From: Conoideocrella luteorostrata
Lineage: Eukaryota; Ascomycota; Sordariomycetes; Hypocreales; Clavicipitaceae
NCBI GenBank assembly: GCA_032433595.1
Contig: JASWJB010000002.1
Span: 62,001 to 126,000 of the forward strand
Reading direction: 5' to 3'
Length of the DNA stretch: 64,000 bases
In this document: positions 35,099 through 46,498 of the stretch, piece by piece
Position numbering within the stretch: position 1 is the stretch's first letter
How the letters are laid out: each line of letters starts with the position of its first letter
Program-made: the position numbers and the translations under genes
Notes under the pieces: model-generated
Told to the model about the DNA's origin: nothing
The model's input: the letters and a program-made list of their open reading frames with translations, nothing else
The model's database searches: none

Positions 35099-36045
35099 TT
35101 AGCTATGAAGCAGCCAAAGTTCAGGGTACTGCTTCTCCAAGCTAATTATACATTTCTCTCTAATAGTCTGCTGTGAATTCATAACGTTTTCTCCAATAAT
35201 TAACCCTACTATCGCAGCACCACCTAATAAGGCGAACGAAGACATACCCGCGACAATGCCTAAAGTGGCTGCTCCACCACCGTACTTAGTAATACCCTTA
35301 TAAACCCGGTAAATCTCTCCATGGTAAGCCCAACGAAGGGCAACCATAAGTTCCTGAAGACGATCAATTACATCCTTAGAACGCGGCACAATAATATAAG
35401 CGAGTCGGATGGCAAAGTCATGGCAGTTCCAGAAAACCGGCATATATGCCCAATCTCGTCGAAAATCCGCATAAACTATTAGTTAATTATAAGTTAGCTT
35501 TAAGTGAAGTTAGGATTATTCTAGTCCAACATACCTCGCGTTATTTCCTCATCGAATAGATCTGTGTGCCCTATCACTTCCCCACTCTCTATTTTGTATA
35601 TCTCATCAGAAGACCAAGGCACGCCCGCATTTGAGCGTTTAGGCTGCATGCTCCAGATGACCTGAGAAGATACTGCGTTTGCAGTGCCTCCAGGATGATC
35701 CCAAAATACTGCCGTTTCAAACTTTTCGATCAGACTCATAGTTTTCTGCTCCCAGATCTCGCGGTCTATAACACATAGTGCGTAGTGTGTCGTAAATTTG
35801 AATCCGAAATCTAGGTCTGGTAGAGCTTCGTTGTCGTAACTTAACCAGTTAATGGCCGGGCGCGGTTGTGGCCGGTATCCAGTAGCACGAGTGATCAATC
35901 GGAACGATGCGCCTAATGGAGCAGTCACGATAAGTACAACTCGGTGACCTGCATGGTTTATTAGTATTATTTCTCTTGGATTGTGTGGCTGGATCGCAGA
36001 AATATCACCATCCTTCCCAAACAACCACCCCGTTCCGAACACCAT
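35099..36045 (-). CDS. possible permuted papain-like fold protein with C-terminal Gly-rich hydrophobic segment
   Basis: Two exons, 36045-35535 and 35475-35099, join in frame across a 59-base intron (GTATGT to TAATAG) to give 295 residues. I do not recognise a named family. His87 lies in FTTHYALCVIDREIWE; later come GEVIGHTDLFDEEITR and, after the splice, FWNCHDFAIRLAYIIV with Cys188. The order His strand, GxT turn, NC-x-DF-A helix is what permuted papain-like families (LRAT, PPPDE and relatives) show, so it may be a thiol hydrolase or acyltransferase. Residues about 236-265 form a glycine-rich hydrophobic stretch (GGGAATLGIVAGMSSFALLG), likely one or two membrane helices. It sits alone between inverted solo LTRs. 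The enzyme idea is inference. Confidence 0.65.
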
Positions 36046-36347
36046 CCCTTAGATGTAGTAGTATCACTCTATTTTGAGAACGTATGTCGCGAGATGAATC
36101 AAAACGTTATTCTGAGGTGATTATGCTCTAAGTAGAATTGCAGATGCTGGCAGAAGGGAAGATATTAGAGGCGTATTAATAGTGCTGCTAGGCACTCCTA
36201 CACCACCACTCAGCTCCCAAGTCTAAAAGTATGTACGCCTGGAGGCCCAAAGCGACCCAAATATCTGGTTAAGCCATATTATGAAGATTCGCATTGAATT
36301 TCTCTCTGGTGCCCGACCCTCTTCAATCTGTATGCCTACGTTGTCTT
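36046..36347. other. presumed promoter of the papain-like gene
   Basis: About 300 bases upstream of the start at 36045, ending at the duplication of solo LTR copy D. No motif is recognised. Confidence 0.35.
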
Positions 36348-36534
36348 TGTTGGAATGCCGCCAAGCAGCATCGGGCCCGTCACGTGGCCACCTTCAAGCC
36401 ACGATATTTATACGGCGATATCGTGCCTTCCACTATGACTTCTTTCCTTCTTCTTAGACAGACCCGACTATTATTGAATATATTGCATTTGAAGCCGATG
36501 ATCTAGATCATTGCACAACCCTGTGCAACCCACA
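36348..36534 (+). repeat. solo LTR copy D (perfect TSD)
   Basis: Plus-strand element of 187 bases, TGTTGGAATGCCGCC to CTGTGCAACCCACA, flanked by GTCTT at 36343-36347 and GTCTT at 36535-36539. It contains CACGTGGCCACC, a TATTTATAC box and TTCTTCTTAGACAGAC, as in copies A-C. Confidence 0.85.
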
Positions 36535-38519
36535 GTCTTCCTTCCTCCACTCTCGGAGCTGCTGTCCGTCCCATTGATATCCATTATCGGTCATCCGGCC
36601 AGCGCCTCATGCAGCTAGAATTAGCTGCTGCGGCATCGCTACAATCCGACAAAATTAGAAATGCTCCACTGTAAGCCAAGAATCATCTATAGATGACGAG
36701 GCTGATGACGAGGCCTGTGACTCGGCCGGAGAATTTAATTCGGTGATGAATGCCCAGAATCATCTATGAGAAGCTGTCTAACAGCTCATCACGCTGCTGC
36801 CCAATACCGCTAGGCGCGTGGCTCGAGTCTTATGATGCGCCGTGAGGGCAGGCGTTGGGTCTCCGCAGAGGCCAAAGTGGCTGTATGCTATGGATAGTCA
36901 CAAAGCATCTAATTTCACCACAAGTCGTAAAACGTCTCGACTCGTTTGATCAGAAACGGGCCTTGTACTATGTCTGCAAACACGCATTACAGAAAAGCTG
37001 TTTGCAAATAATAGGATTTTCTTGAAAACCGTAAGTAATCGCTATCTTAACAAGAGGGCAAGCAAGACGTAAGCTACATTTCGTAGCTCTTGTACTTGCT
37101 CCGCCTCACGAGGCACTTCAGGTCGGCACCCTGGGATTATGTCTTGCTCATTGACGCGCCCAATAAGGCTACAGTACAGGTAAGAGGCCTGCTTCCGACA
37201 GTAATGCCTTGTAAGTGACATACTTCGAATCTGCTTGAAATTTGCCTCGTAGACCCGGCTGGAAGAAAATTTGTATGATTGCGTCGAGCAGAGAGTCGGA
37301 GGAGGTGCGCAACTGGTCGACGTGTTGTAGGCTGCGTGGTGCATTTTATGTGCATGGCATACAGTTTCACAAGGCATCCGGCTCTGCGGGTTTATTAAGA
37401 GCCCGCGACTTAGGCATCGATGAATTTGCCAGTTAAGCCATTAAAATTGCCACTAGCTGTGCAGTATTTCTCCGGGGTTTGAGAGGTGCCAGCACATTTA
37501 AAGCCGTTGAGCGATGAATTTATGCGTCGATGGGCAGCACTCTGACTATGGGTTAAACTGCATCCATGGATTGCGCAGCCTCGTTTCGGGCCTCCCGCTG
37601 GGCTCACCGTATCCGCTATACCATTATGCTGATTGAACTTGAATTGCTGCTTGCAATCCAAGCTCTGTTTCACAGGCTATAGCAAAACATGAACATGGCG
37701 TCTGGCTACGCCTTTTGCCGTGTCACAGACACACGGCCCAAATCTGAGTCACAGCCTCCAGAGCAGTCTGCTTAGCGTGACAGTGATCTTATCGTTTATT
37801 AAGATAGAGTCTACCTGTCACGGCGCGAGAAGTTTCCTCGAGCCTACTCAGGCAGTGCGAGCTTGGGTTTGCAGCAGGGAGCCAGGTTGTTTGCACTGCC
37901 TTATGTCTCTCTGCGGTCGCTCGTCCGCTAGGAACCGTGGTCCCGCGCTACAGTGCGTTGGCTCCGCACACTTAACCCCGCACTACGGGCTGACAGTTGT
38001 AGCTGAGGGGCGCAGCCTGGTGATGGTGCATCGAGCCTAATAAATTTTTGGCCCGAAGACTTCCCACATCCATGTCGATAGACCGGAGCTAGCTCAAGCT
38101 CTTAACATTATAATATACCTAAGATGCCTCTCTTCATCAGAGGCTAGTTATGTTTCACCAGGGAACATAAATTCACTTTTTTTTTTTTTCGGCGTTTTAA
38201 ATAGCTCAGGCTAGCGCATGTGAGTGACGAGCACAAATTGGAATGCTCCACGCATGAGCGGCCCTGAGGCTCTGATTACGAGTCTGAATTGGCTGCGCCC
38301 CCCTTGGAACGTAAAAATATTAAGCATCCACCATGCATAAGCAACTCATAGAATCTTATAGTAATAAGAGACTAGCTCTAGTATTTCCTCTACCGCAAAA
38401 TTAGTCTATCCCCGCGATTATACCCTACATTAATAACATCCCTGTTACGTAGTGAGATAGCTATAACTAGCATGGTCACTCACGCGACGGATTTGACTCA
38501 CAAAACAACGAATCCAACC
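36535..38519. other. 2 kb without a recognisable gene
   Basis: A tandem GATGACGAGGC pair occurs near 36697-36720 and a T-tract near 38178. Overlapping short frames at 37042-37436 have no motif. Confidence 0.4.
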
Positions 38520-38680
38520 TGTCAGTAGACGAATTCAACAACAATCATCTTACGACTTCTGATCTCACTTTATATCTCGTTTACGTGCATTTATGTTTTA
38601 TAGCTGTCTTTTATCATAGCTAATATCGTTAACCCACGTAATGAGTCTCGCATCCCACTAGACGAACCCAGCACGTAACA
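38520..38680 (-). repeat. dispersed repeat, third family, copy 1 (LTR-like)
   Basis: Read on the minus strand, it begins TGTTACGTGCTGGGTTCGTC and ends near GAATTCGTCTACTGAC. A related copy lies at 52807-52967, sharing TCAGTAGATGAATTCAACAA-type sequence at one end and the CGTAACA terminus at the other. The form resembles a Gypsy-type LTR edge. The boundaries are approximate. Confidence 0.5.
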
Positions 38681-38859
38681 GATACCTTGCATTAAGTCTA
38701 CCTTAGCTGAGGCCCAAATATCTTCATCGCCTTCCCGCGTTTAGCCTCGTAGATGTTCAGTTTGCTTTTAGAAAGAGGGACTTGCATACTTATGCAAGGT
38801 AGTAATAGAGTATCCAAAACTTCTAGAAGGTAGACCTCGTCGATGCCTCCAGGCACTCC

Positions 38860-40670
38860 TTACGGAACGAGCTCTTGTAGCGGTTTGATAATGTTATCGT
38901 AGTAGAGTCGCTGAAAATAATCATCCCAAGAAAGCTTACTTCGAGCACACAGCACCAAACACTCCTCTACCACTTTGATGTGCGGAGGCAGCAGCTTGCT
39001 CGTGCTAAGCTCTAGCCAACGCGTGGCCACGCCTATGCGTTGCCGGTACGTTTTAGGGTTGCATTCGTCATATCGGGCCGCCCACGCCGCGATGGATTGG
39101 TGGTGCAGGATCTCCAGCAACAAGATGGCGAGCTCCAGCATGGTCATCTTGGCTGCCTCGGTCGTCAGATCCGGAGCCGCACCTTTTTGCGTCCCCATCA
39201 TTATGGGATCGATGGCTTGCTCAACGTACGGCGTACGGACGGCAGCTCTCACGCTGTTAACCGCCTGCGCCGGGAACTTGATGGTCGTGCTGTTCCATGG
39301 CACGCTGCACCACATGGTCGGTCGTAGCTGCAGCACCGACGAAACAACATCGAGGGCCAAGTGCGTCTGCTCGAACGGGCTCATGCGCGCATCGGCATCC
39401 ACCGCCGTGGCTTTCAAGAAATCGGCCAGCGAAATCGATCTGTCGTACGAGTGTGGCGAATCGTCGTCCTTTTCAACTACTTCGAGGGTGGCGCTGGAGG
39501 TGAGCTCTAACGAAAGCACGCGCCGTCTCTCTCGCGCCTTCTGCGCATCCTGGCACATGCTATTGATGCGAACCCGAGCAGCCATGGGGTAGGATACGCT
39601 CGGTGTTTCCGTCACCGTGATCGAAGGAACTGTAAGGCCGCCCTCAAATGCTACGGACGAAGCGCTGCTCTAGGTTAGCTATTTTGGTCGGGAAGCTAAC
39701 AAGACTAGGAGGAGACTCACTCGTTCTGAAACCTCACAACCGTTTTTGTGGTCGTCGAGTCGGCACATCGCGCACGAACCTCGATCTTTTGCAGTATCGC
39801 TTCTTCAATCGGGAAGCAGAGCCGGAAAGCGACGGTGGAAGAGCTCGCATCCTTGCTCTCGGAGATCCGGTGCTCTAACCGAATCATGAGGGTATGCACT
39901 TGGTGTTGGTCGCAGATCCAGCACTTACAGACGGCCCAGTAGAGCGAGGTGGCGGTCTGCTGGACGTGGGAAAGGGCTAGAGTCAGCGTCGTGGATCTGC
40001 TTGTAGGCTCCCTGGCCTCCCATTCTCGCTTCGTCTTGACCCGTCGGACGAGCTTCCCGAGCGAGCATCTCTCGACTCCTAGGTCCCTGACGAGCGCACC
40101 GAGACTCTCCTTGTCGATGGCGAACTTAAGTTTTCCCTTGAGGACTAGTGGGGCATCAGGAGATTTGCGAGCTCGGACAATGGCGGCGAGATCGTCCTTG
40201 GCAGCCTTGATGGGTATCTCATGTCAGCGAAGAGTACGTACAGCGACAAACGGCAACCTGGGTTAGCTTGCATTTTGCGGCCGAACGATATGGCCCAATT
40301 TGGAGGTAATGTCTTTGAGATACTTCTCGTAGAAGCCCACGATCTCGAGGAAGTCGTGGAAGAGTTGCGGACCGAGGTACTGCTCGACTTCATTGCCCGT
40401 CTTAACGGCTTGCAAGATCTCGACGCACTGGTCCGGAGTTGGATCGCCTTCCATAAAGATCTCGGGAACTCTTGCCTCGCGAAGAAGCTCAAGGATGTCG
40501 AGATAGAAATGCATCTGCTGCATTTTAAGTTTGTGGATGAGATCGTCCACCAAGCCACGCGATTTGCGCATGGTCGCAAAGATTCCCTTTCCCTGCTTGT
40601 ACGCCGATAGTGCCTCGATGACGATAGGGATGGCCCCCAGAACGACGCCCGCAATTTCAAAGCCCGACAT
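38860..40670 (-). CDS. DUF7580-like fungal protein (NLR-associated N-terminal domain type)
   Basis: Three exons, 40670-40272, 40217-39721 and 39664-38860, give 566 residues in frame. The first intron uses a GC donor (AAT, then GCAAGC) with a CTGAC branch point and GAG acceptor; without it the frame would meet TAA. The N-terminus MSGFEIAGVVLGAIPIVIEA is a short hydrophobic helix typical of fungal STAND/prion-inhibition-type N-terminal domains. The helical body and the C-terminal part (ISLADFLKA, LALDVVSSVLQLRPTMWCS, AKMTMLELAILLLEIL, WLELSTSKLLPPHIKVVEEC) match the kinase-fold-like DUF7580 proteins as I remember them. The molecular function is unknown; these are linked to incompatibility or immune-type gene families. 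It is divergent from the C2H2/TPR gene, 281 bases apart. The ATG at 40670 is used because upstream codons offer only TTG. Confidence 0.7.
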
Positions 40671-40951
40671 TTCGAGCAATGAAGCCGGCTAAGGCTAGAA
40701 CTCAACTATCAGGAGACGGCAGGAATCAGGCTGCAAGAGTAACTATTTTCAGCCGCATCTTTAGATACCTGACAGTCTCGTTGGCGCTCCATGATTTGTC
40801 TGCCCTGAGCGGGGTAATTCCACGCAGCCTTCTATCGCTGCCTGCCCTCCACGCCTGGCTTAACAAACCATCTAGTCGCTCTGCCGCATCCTTGAGCGAC
40901 GATGCGACGAATCCAGGTGTGACGAACTGGCCGAGCTTTCCCGTACTTGAA
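40671..40951. promoter_or_regulatory. short divergent promoter
   Basis: 281 bases separate the DUF7580-like gene (minus) from the C2H2/TPR gene (plus). An open plus-strand frame runs through it from 40679, but family resemblance begins only at the ATG at 40952. Confidence 0.4.
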
Positions 40952-43425
40952 ATGGAGTCATCACAGCAAGAGCTCCAGGCTCTCGGCCGGACCGTGGCCG
41001 GCACCTTCAAGAGACTCCTTGAGGCGAGGTGGACGGACCATCAAGACTCGGCAATTCCGTCCAGTCATCGTACCGCAGCCGAGGAAGAAAGATTTCGACT
41101 CTGGGCGCGCACCATCGGCCTGTTCCAGATTGGACACGCATCGCTCGATTACAGGGTTCGCGATGCGTCTTTTATCAAGGCCTCGCTGACCGACCTGCTT
41201 ACCGAACTCCAAGATCACGTTCAAAATTGTCAGTAGATCCATTCTGGAGATCCCCGGCTCGGCTAACGTGGCTAGTGTTGGATATTGTTCTCGACACGAG
41301 ACCCCCCCTCGAACAACACGAGAAAGCATGCCAGGGAGGCGAAACGGAGGACGACAGCAGCTGTTCCGACGACGATGCCTCGCTAGGATCGTTGCTGAGC
41401 AGCGTCGGGTCCTTCCAAGAAGCCGAGTTCAGACTCTCCAGCATCACCACCAGGCTCGACTCACTCTACAAGCTCGCATCGCGAATTCGCAGTCCTCGAA
41501 ATAGGCAGCAACGATCGACCTCAGATCTCTACAAGCACGTTCCGGAAAGTCAACGCGCCGAGTACATTCAGAGCCAGGAGCAGATCGAGATCTCTCTGGT
41601 TGCTTAATCCAGCGACAGCAGCTCCTGGATTGGGTTAAAGATGAACAGCTCCAGGAATTAGGTTTTGGTCGGGAGGAGCTGATCGAGCAGTATGCCTCGG
41701 TGACACACTGGCTCATCGCTAGAGCAGGCATGGCCAACGCCCGCAGGAAGCAGCAATTTCTCTACTGGAAGAAACACGCCCAGCTCCTCGGGCGTGACGT
41801 GACCGAAGAAGCTCCGGCCGTCGCTGTTCCACATCCGGCGGCAGCGCCGGGCCAAGCTTCGAAACTGGGCCCTGCGAAGTCGACGGGCACATCGGTGACC
41901 AACGCATCGGTGACCAACACATCGGTGACCAAGGTGGACCTAGGGGTGATGGGGCCCGAGGATATGAGATCGGTTATTTCGCGCCGTAGTCGCGTGTCAA
42001 CCGTGGCCAGCCCTCGAGGAGAGGACCTGGTCTGGCCCCCGGCACCAAGCCATCTCTCTGGCTCCAAGTACTTTCCATGTCCTTACTGCGGTATTTTATG
42101 TCCAGAGAGATACCTCGGTCCGTACAACTGGCGGTAAGGTCATATATGCGCTCACACGTTCGAGATTGGCTCTAAGCGTTCGGCAGCGTACACCAGATCC
42201 ACGACCTACGGCCGTACTATTGCACGTACGAGGATTGTTCAGACCCAGGTCGTCTTTACGGCGCAAAGGAGGAGTGGATCGATCACGAAAACCAACACCG
42301 CCGGGTTTGGCACTGCCACAGTCACGAGGCTGAATTCGAAACCCAGCCCGAGTACCAGCAACACCTCGAAGAACAGCACCCACAGAGCCACTACACGCCC
42401 GAAATAATTGCGGCGGTCGTGGGAGCCTCCGCCAAACCCCACCGCGACTGTCCTTTTTGTCCGACTACATTCAGCGACGTAGCGATAATGCAAAAACACG
42501 TGAGATACCATCTCGAGAGGTTGGCTCTATATGCTCTCCCTGACATCGGAGACGACAAGGATGACGAGTTGGCGTCGGAAAGGTCATCGGACAGCCGCCA
42601 GGTGATCGAAAACCGGGGACGACAGGACTCTATCGGAAACGATTTCGTCGAGGAGCGCCAGTCTTTCCTAGCTGCATTCGCTAACGATGACGCCGGCTCG
42701 GTTGAACCAGACGAGCGCATGCTAACCAGCAGGGCTCATCTGGTGTCGACGTATAAGCTCCAGGGCCGATGGAAGAAGACAGAGGAGCTAGAGGTACAAG
42801 TAATAGAAATGAGAAAGAGAGTCCTTGGGTTAGAGCATCCCGATACGTTAACCAGCATGGCTTATCTAGCGTCGACGTATAAGATCCAGGGCCGATGGAA
42901 GGAGGCAGAAGAGCTAGAGGTGCAAGTAATAGAAATGAGAAAGAGGGGTCCTTGGGTCAGAGCATCCCAATACGCTGACCAGCATGGCTCATCTGGCGTC
43001 GACGTATAGGAACCAGGGCCGATGGGAGGAGGTAGAGGAGCTAGAGCCATCTGTAGAGATGAGAGAAGTTGCTTTGGCTAGGGCATCCAGACACGCTGAT
43101 TAGCACGAAATATCTGGCTGAAAAGGAACGTCTAAAAAGGCGATTTGATGAAAAAAAGTCAACTTCCACAACATCGTCTTCGCCAATTCGTCGTCACTTC
43201 ATTGAACCTTGGGGTCCTGGTCCGCTTCCGCTACCGTCACTCGCTCCCACAAGTCGCATCGGCCAGATCCGGATGCCAGCTGTGACTGTGCCATACAATG
43301 CATCTTACTCTTCCCTTGGCAAGAACCAGTATGTCTTTGAGCCCAGCACTGTACAAGACAGTGCAACGATGTACCCAGATGATGAGCTTGACGGCAACTA
43401 TCATCCCCGCCTAGTGACTCGGTGA
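40952..43425 (+). pseudogene. decaying C2H2 zinc-finger / TPR protein
   Basis: Exons 40952-41228, 41276-42133 and 42187 onward encode a protein architecture common in fungal accessory genomes: a helical N-terminal domain (MESSQQELQALGRTVAG, LLDIVLDTRPP); the block ELIEQYASVTHWLIARAG then ARRKQQFLYWKKHAQLL; C2H2-like fingers (CPYCGILCPERYL, YYCTYEDCSDPGRLYG, CPFCPTTFSDVAIMQKH); then 42-residue TPR units from about 42718 (AHLVSTYKLQGRWKKTEEL, AYLASTYKIQGRWKEAEEL). Three frame breaks are visible. Near 41606, GCTTAATCCAG stands where a Trp-Ile-Gln codon run is expected (one base lost). At 42944-42947 there is one extra G in a G-run inside the third TPR unit. Near 43060 one extra base precedes GGGCATCCAGACACG. 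Each restores family sequence in another frame. It is probably a pseudogene, unless the breaks are sequencing errors. Confidence 0.7.
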
Positions 43426-43701
43426 CGGGAATAGTTTCAGCTCATACTTGCCATGTCGCGCGCACTGTAGCGCTAACTTGATGACTAATGTTCATTAGTC
43501 GATAATAGGGTTGATATAAATAAGCGTGACTGAAAGTTGTGTGTGGCTATGCTATTGAATGCACAATCTTATGGTAGTTTAATGTTAGTTGTATGTGAAG
43601 TATGTCCTATAGGCTTAGGACGACAATATTGCAAAGGCTGCATTTTACTCCAACACAATTGCATTAAATTTACCACACTGCAGCAAGCAGCTTGCTATAT
43701 A
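43426..43701. other. spacer
   Basis: Short AT-biased spacer between the TPR relic and the LTR at 43702. No gene is seen. Confidence 0.4.
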
Positions 43702-43866
43702 TGTTGGAATATCCCGTCAAGCACGTCATCACTCACATGCCCCCCCCAGGCAAGCTTCTTTTTATACAGCCTCAGCAGACCTCTCTCTCTTGTTCTCTTA
43801 GTCTTCTTAGATAGACACCAGATGAATTGGAAATTTTGTTTACCTATTGCTTCGTGCAAACCTACA
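43702..43866 (+). repeat. solo LTR of the second family, copy G (3' end unclear)
   Basis: It starts TGTTGGAATATCCCGTCAAG, with CATGCCCCCCCC in place of the GGCCACCC box, then CTTCTTAGATAGACACC and TTGCTTCGTGCAAACCTACA, the same order as copies E and F. No clear target-site duplication is visible, so its 3' part may be lost. Confidence 0.6.
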
Positions 43867-45072
43867 GTGTATAGCCTCACTGCGCTGAGGGTGCTTAGCG
43901 CCTGAGCTGGTGGGGCTAAAAGCGGCGACAAAAAGCATCGTGATTGAGCCCGAGAGTGGCTCGGCTGGCGCTGTCGCGTTCAAGGACCCGTCTTAAGCTC
44001 TCGAATTCCTTTTCGTCTACAGAGAAGCTGCATGTATCTACGAGAATTAATCCCCTGTCAAATTACAAATGAATACAACAAACTCACCCAGGCCGGCTAA
44101 ATATTCCTTTCGGGTGCCAATTGCACTGCCAGCCAAGTAGGCTCGGAAGCCCGGCTGGGGCAGGCTGTCCGACGCACGCTCTGCAGCTCCAGTGGTGCGA
44201 ATACCTGTGCACGGTTAAGCTGTGTACTAACTAGCGGCTGTGCCCGGATCTGCCGGCTGCAGTCCACATGCTCCCGTCCTGGCAGCAAAGTCGTGCCATT
44301 TAGCACATTGAAATGTTTCCTCCACGCGGCCACTGTCTACTGGATGAGTTTGGCTCGTCCAACCATGCGCTGGTCAGCCTTCAATTAGTCTTCCATGTGT
44401 CACCAACCAGCCACTGGCACATGCCCACGAGTCGGTACTCTTTGCTAACTCTGTACACAGCTGCGACACAGCCCGGACAGCTAAGGCAGGCGTTGGGGGC
44501 TGAGCAGGCCAACCCGCAGCAACTTTGCGTTCAATGGCTCTTCCGCAAGAGTGAGTGTCGGCCGTACAGCAGGAGTCTGTATCGTTCTCGTGCATGATGC
44601 TCTTATGATGACATCATTAGCAGCAGCCCTGAGAGGTTGACCCCCGTCCGCCCGCCCGCCCGCCCGCCCATAGATAACTTATTTAGTGACATTATGGATG
44701 GGTTTAACCGCACAGCTCATCGCCCCCAAGGTAAAATTTGTCATGAGGCATTGGTTTTTGTTCTTCCACAGAGCTTACTTAGTTTTCTGAAAGCACAGGA
44801 GCCGATTTGCGTGCGGGATTCGACAGCCATACATGAGGCTGTGAACACAGGCTCTTGATCAGGGCACAGGGCTGATTAATTGTTCGCGTTCTGCCTTGTG
44901 TGCATTCTGTAAGCTCAGCCTTCTTGACTTGTGGATGGTTCGCCTCAACCGCATCTGTCCAGCCAATTTCCTTCATAAATAGAGAGATCTTACTCCATCC
45001 GCTGATCGCCACAAAAACCCCATCGCGGCAGGGCAGGCCAGTTTCGAGGAAGAAACGAGCTGCGACTCGACG
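43867..45072. other. 1.2 kb without a recognisable gene; CCCG microsatellite
   Basis: A (GCCC)n-like run lies at 44644-44668. Open frames at 44097-44597 overlap on both strands without motifs. The 3' part is the presumed promoter of the membrane-protein gene. Confidence 0.4.
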
Positions 45073-46498
45073 ATGCCTCTGAACGTCACCATGTCAAGTC
45101 TTAACACCTCTGGAGCGTGTGCATCGCCAACTTATTTTCACAGCAGCCTGAACATTCTCAATATTAACAAAACCCACTGCTTTGATTCCCACAACAACGG
45201 CTCAAGTGACGCATCATGCGATGTCCTCTGGTTCTCCAAATCTCCATACACAACCTCGTCCGAACCTTCCCTCTCAGAAGCGGCAAACGTCGAATGGAGA
45301 TTTAGGCCAACGGCTGACCTAATTCACGACCTTCCTCTATCAAAGCCGCTGACCATTGACTGCCCTATCCCTGTGTGTGCTTTCCCGATATCTGGCTCCT
45401 TTTCTACACTTCAACGATTCCTCACGTATCTCAACCTTCTCGTGGCCATTGCTGCCATTAAGTTTCCCATTATTCGAAAAATTGCTCAGGTGCTTTTGCT
45501 TTGTAATGGTATAGCCTCTGTGGTTTATTTCTCGGTTGTGTACTCCTTGCACGACAGACATGTGCTCGACTTGGACTTCATGCCCGCCATGATGTACGCT
45601 GCCACAGGGATCTTGGCGGGCTTGATCTGGTGTGTTTTCAGGCCGTTCAAGCATATAAACTCCGGTCGTCGATTGGTCCTGGCGTACATGTACCCCCAGT
45701 TGGCGGCTTTCTTTGGGCTCATTGGAGGAACCATAACCACCAAGTTCTATCTTGTGGGTTGGTATCCATCTGCTGTGGTGCTGGAATCACCTACTTTCTT
45801 TCGTCTTACGAGCATGTGCTTTCGAGACAGTAATGGTTCAATTTCTTTATGGTCGACAAATTTGAGTTACCCCGTCAGGCAACTTGACGAACTACAAATG
45901 ATCCACATATCGCACGGTAGCATACCTACAGCGCTCCCTATCTCGCTCTTCAAGTTGCATACTAGCTTTTGGGCACTTTTTATTGTAGTTTTGGGGACTT
46001 GGTTACTCCTGTATCTCTGTTGCTACAAAAAGTTACGTATAGCTCCTGTTTTCCCTCTTGTCTATATATGCTTGCCCTCACAGCGTCCACGATACACTCA
46101 CTCTTCTTCTGCTGGCTCCCAATTCGCTTTGTGTTCTTGGGAGTTGTCAAAATGCTAACATGCGTAGCAGCCGTTGTTCCAATCCTAACTCCTCCGATGG
46201 GGTGATGTTAGGGCTATATCCTGACGCTGCTATCTTTATGATGCATGTAGGAATCTACATGGTGGCCTGGGTGGTTTTCGTTGCCTGCCTAGAGTACGGC
46301 ATACACTCTCAGCGCTCGCCACAAAGCGAGGCGCCGTACCAGTTCGGTCAATGGGGCACGTGGGCTGTATGGATATTTGTTGCAGTATTTACTGTGGTGG
46401 CTAAGGTACAGCAACGGAACATCTTGTCGGAGGATAACGGGTTAGACCATGTTGAGAATGCAAGACAAGTGCGGAATGACATTGCAGGCAGGCGGTAA
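45073..46498 (+). CDS. multi-pass membrane protein of unknown function
   Basis: Exon 1 is 45073-46031. I propose exons 46084-46163 and 46212-46498, which keep one frame and give 441 residues. The N-terminal about 110 residues are Ser/Asn/Thr-rich with several NxS/T sites (NVTMSS, NKTHCF) and four Cys, suggesting an extracellular domain. At least six hydrophobic helices follow: LTYLNLLVAIAAIKF, VLLLCNGIASVVYFSVVY, PAMMYAATGILAGLIWCVF, MYPQLAAFFGLIGG, FWALFIVVLGTWLLLYLCC, MMHVGIYMVAWVVFVACL and WAVWIFVAVFTVVAKVQ. No transporter or receptor signature is recognised. Exon 1 is solid. The donors of the second and third joints (GTTACG, GTAGCA) are weak, so the middle of the model may be wrong. The alternative start is the second Met at 45091. 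Confidence 0.65.

Noticed and set aside
39040..39592. Plus-strand frames opposite the DUF7580-like gene
   Set aside because: Mirror frames of a GC-biased coding strand; no motif.
41029..41607. 192-codon frame overlapping the C2H2/TPR gene
   Set aside because: Only its second half is real coding sequence; the first half is an out-of-frame reading of exon 1 across the intron.
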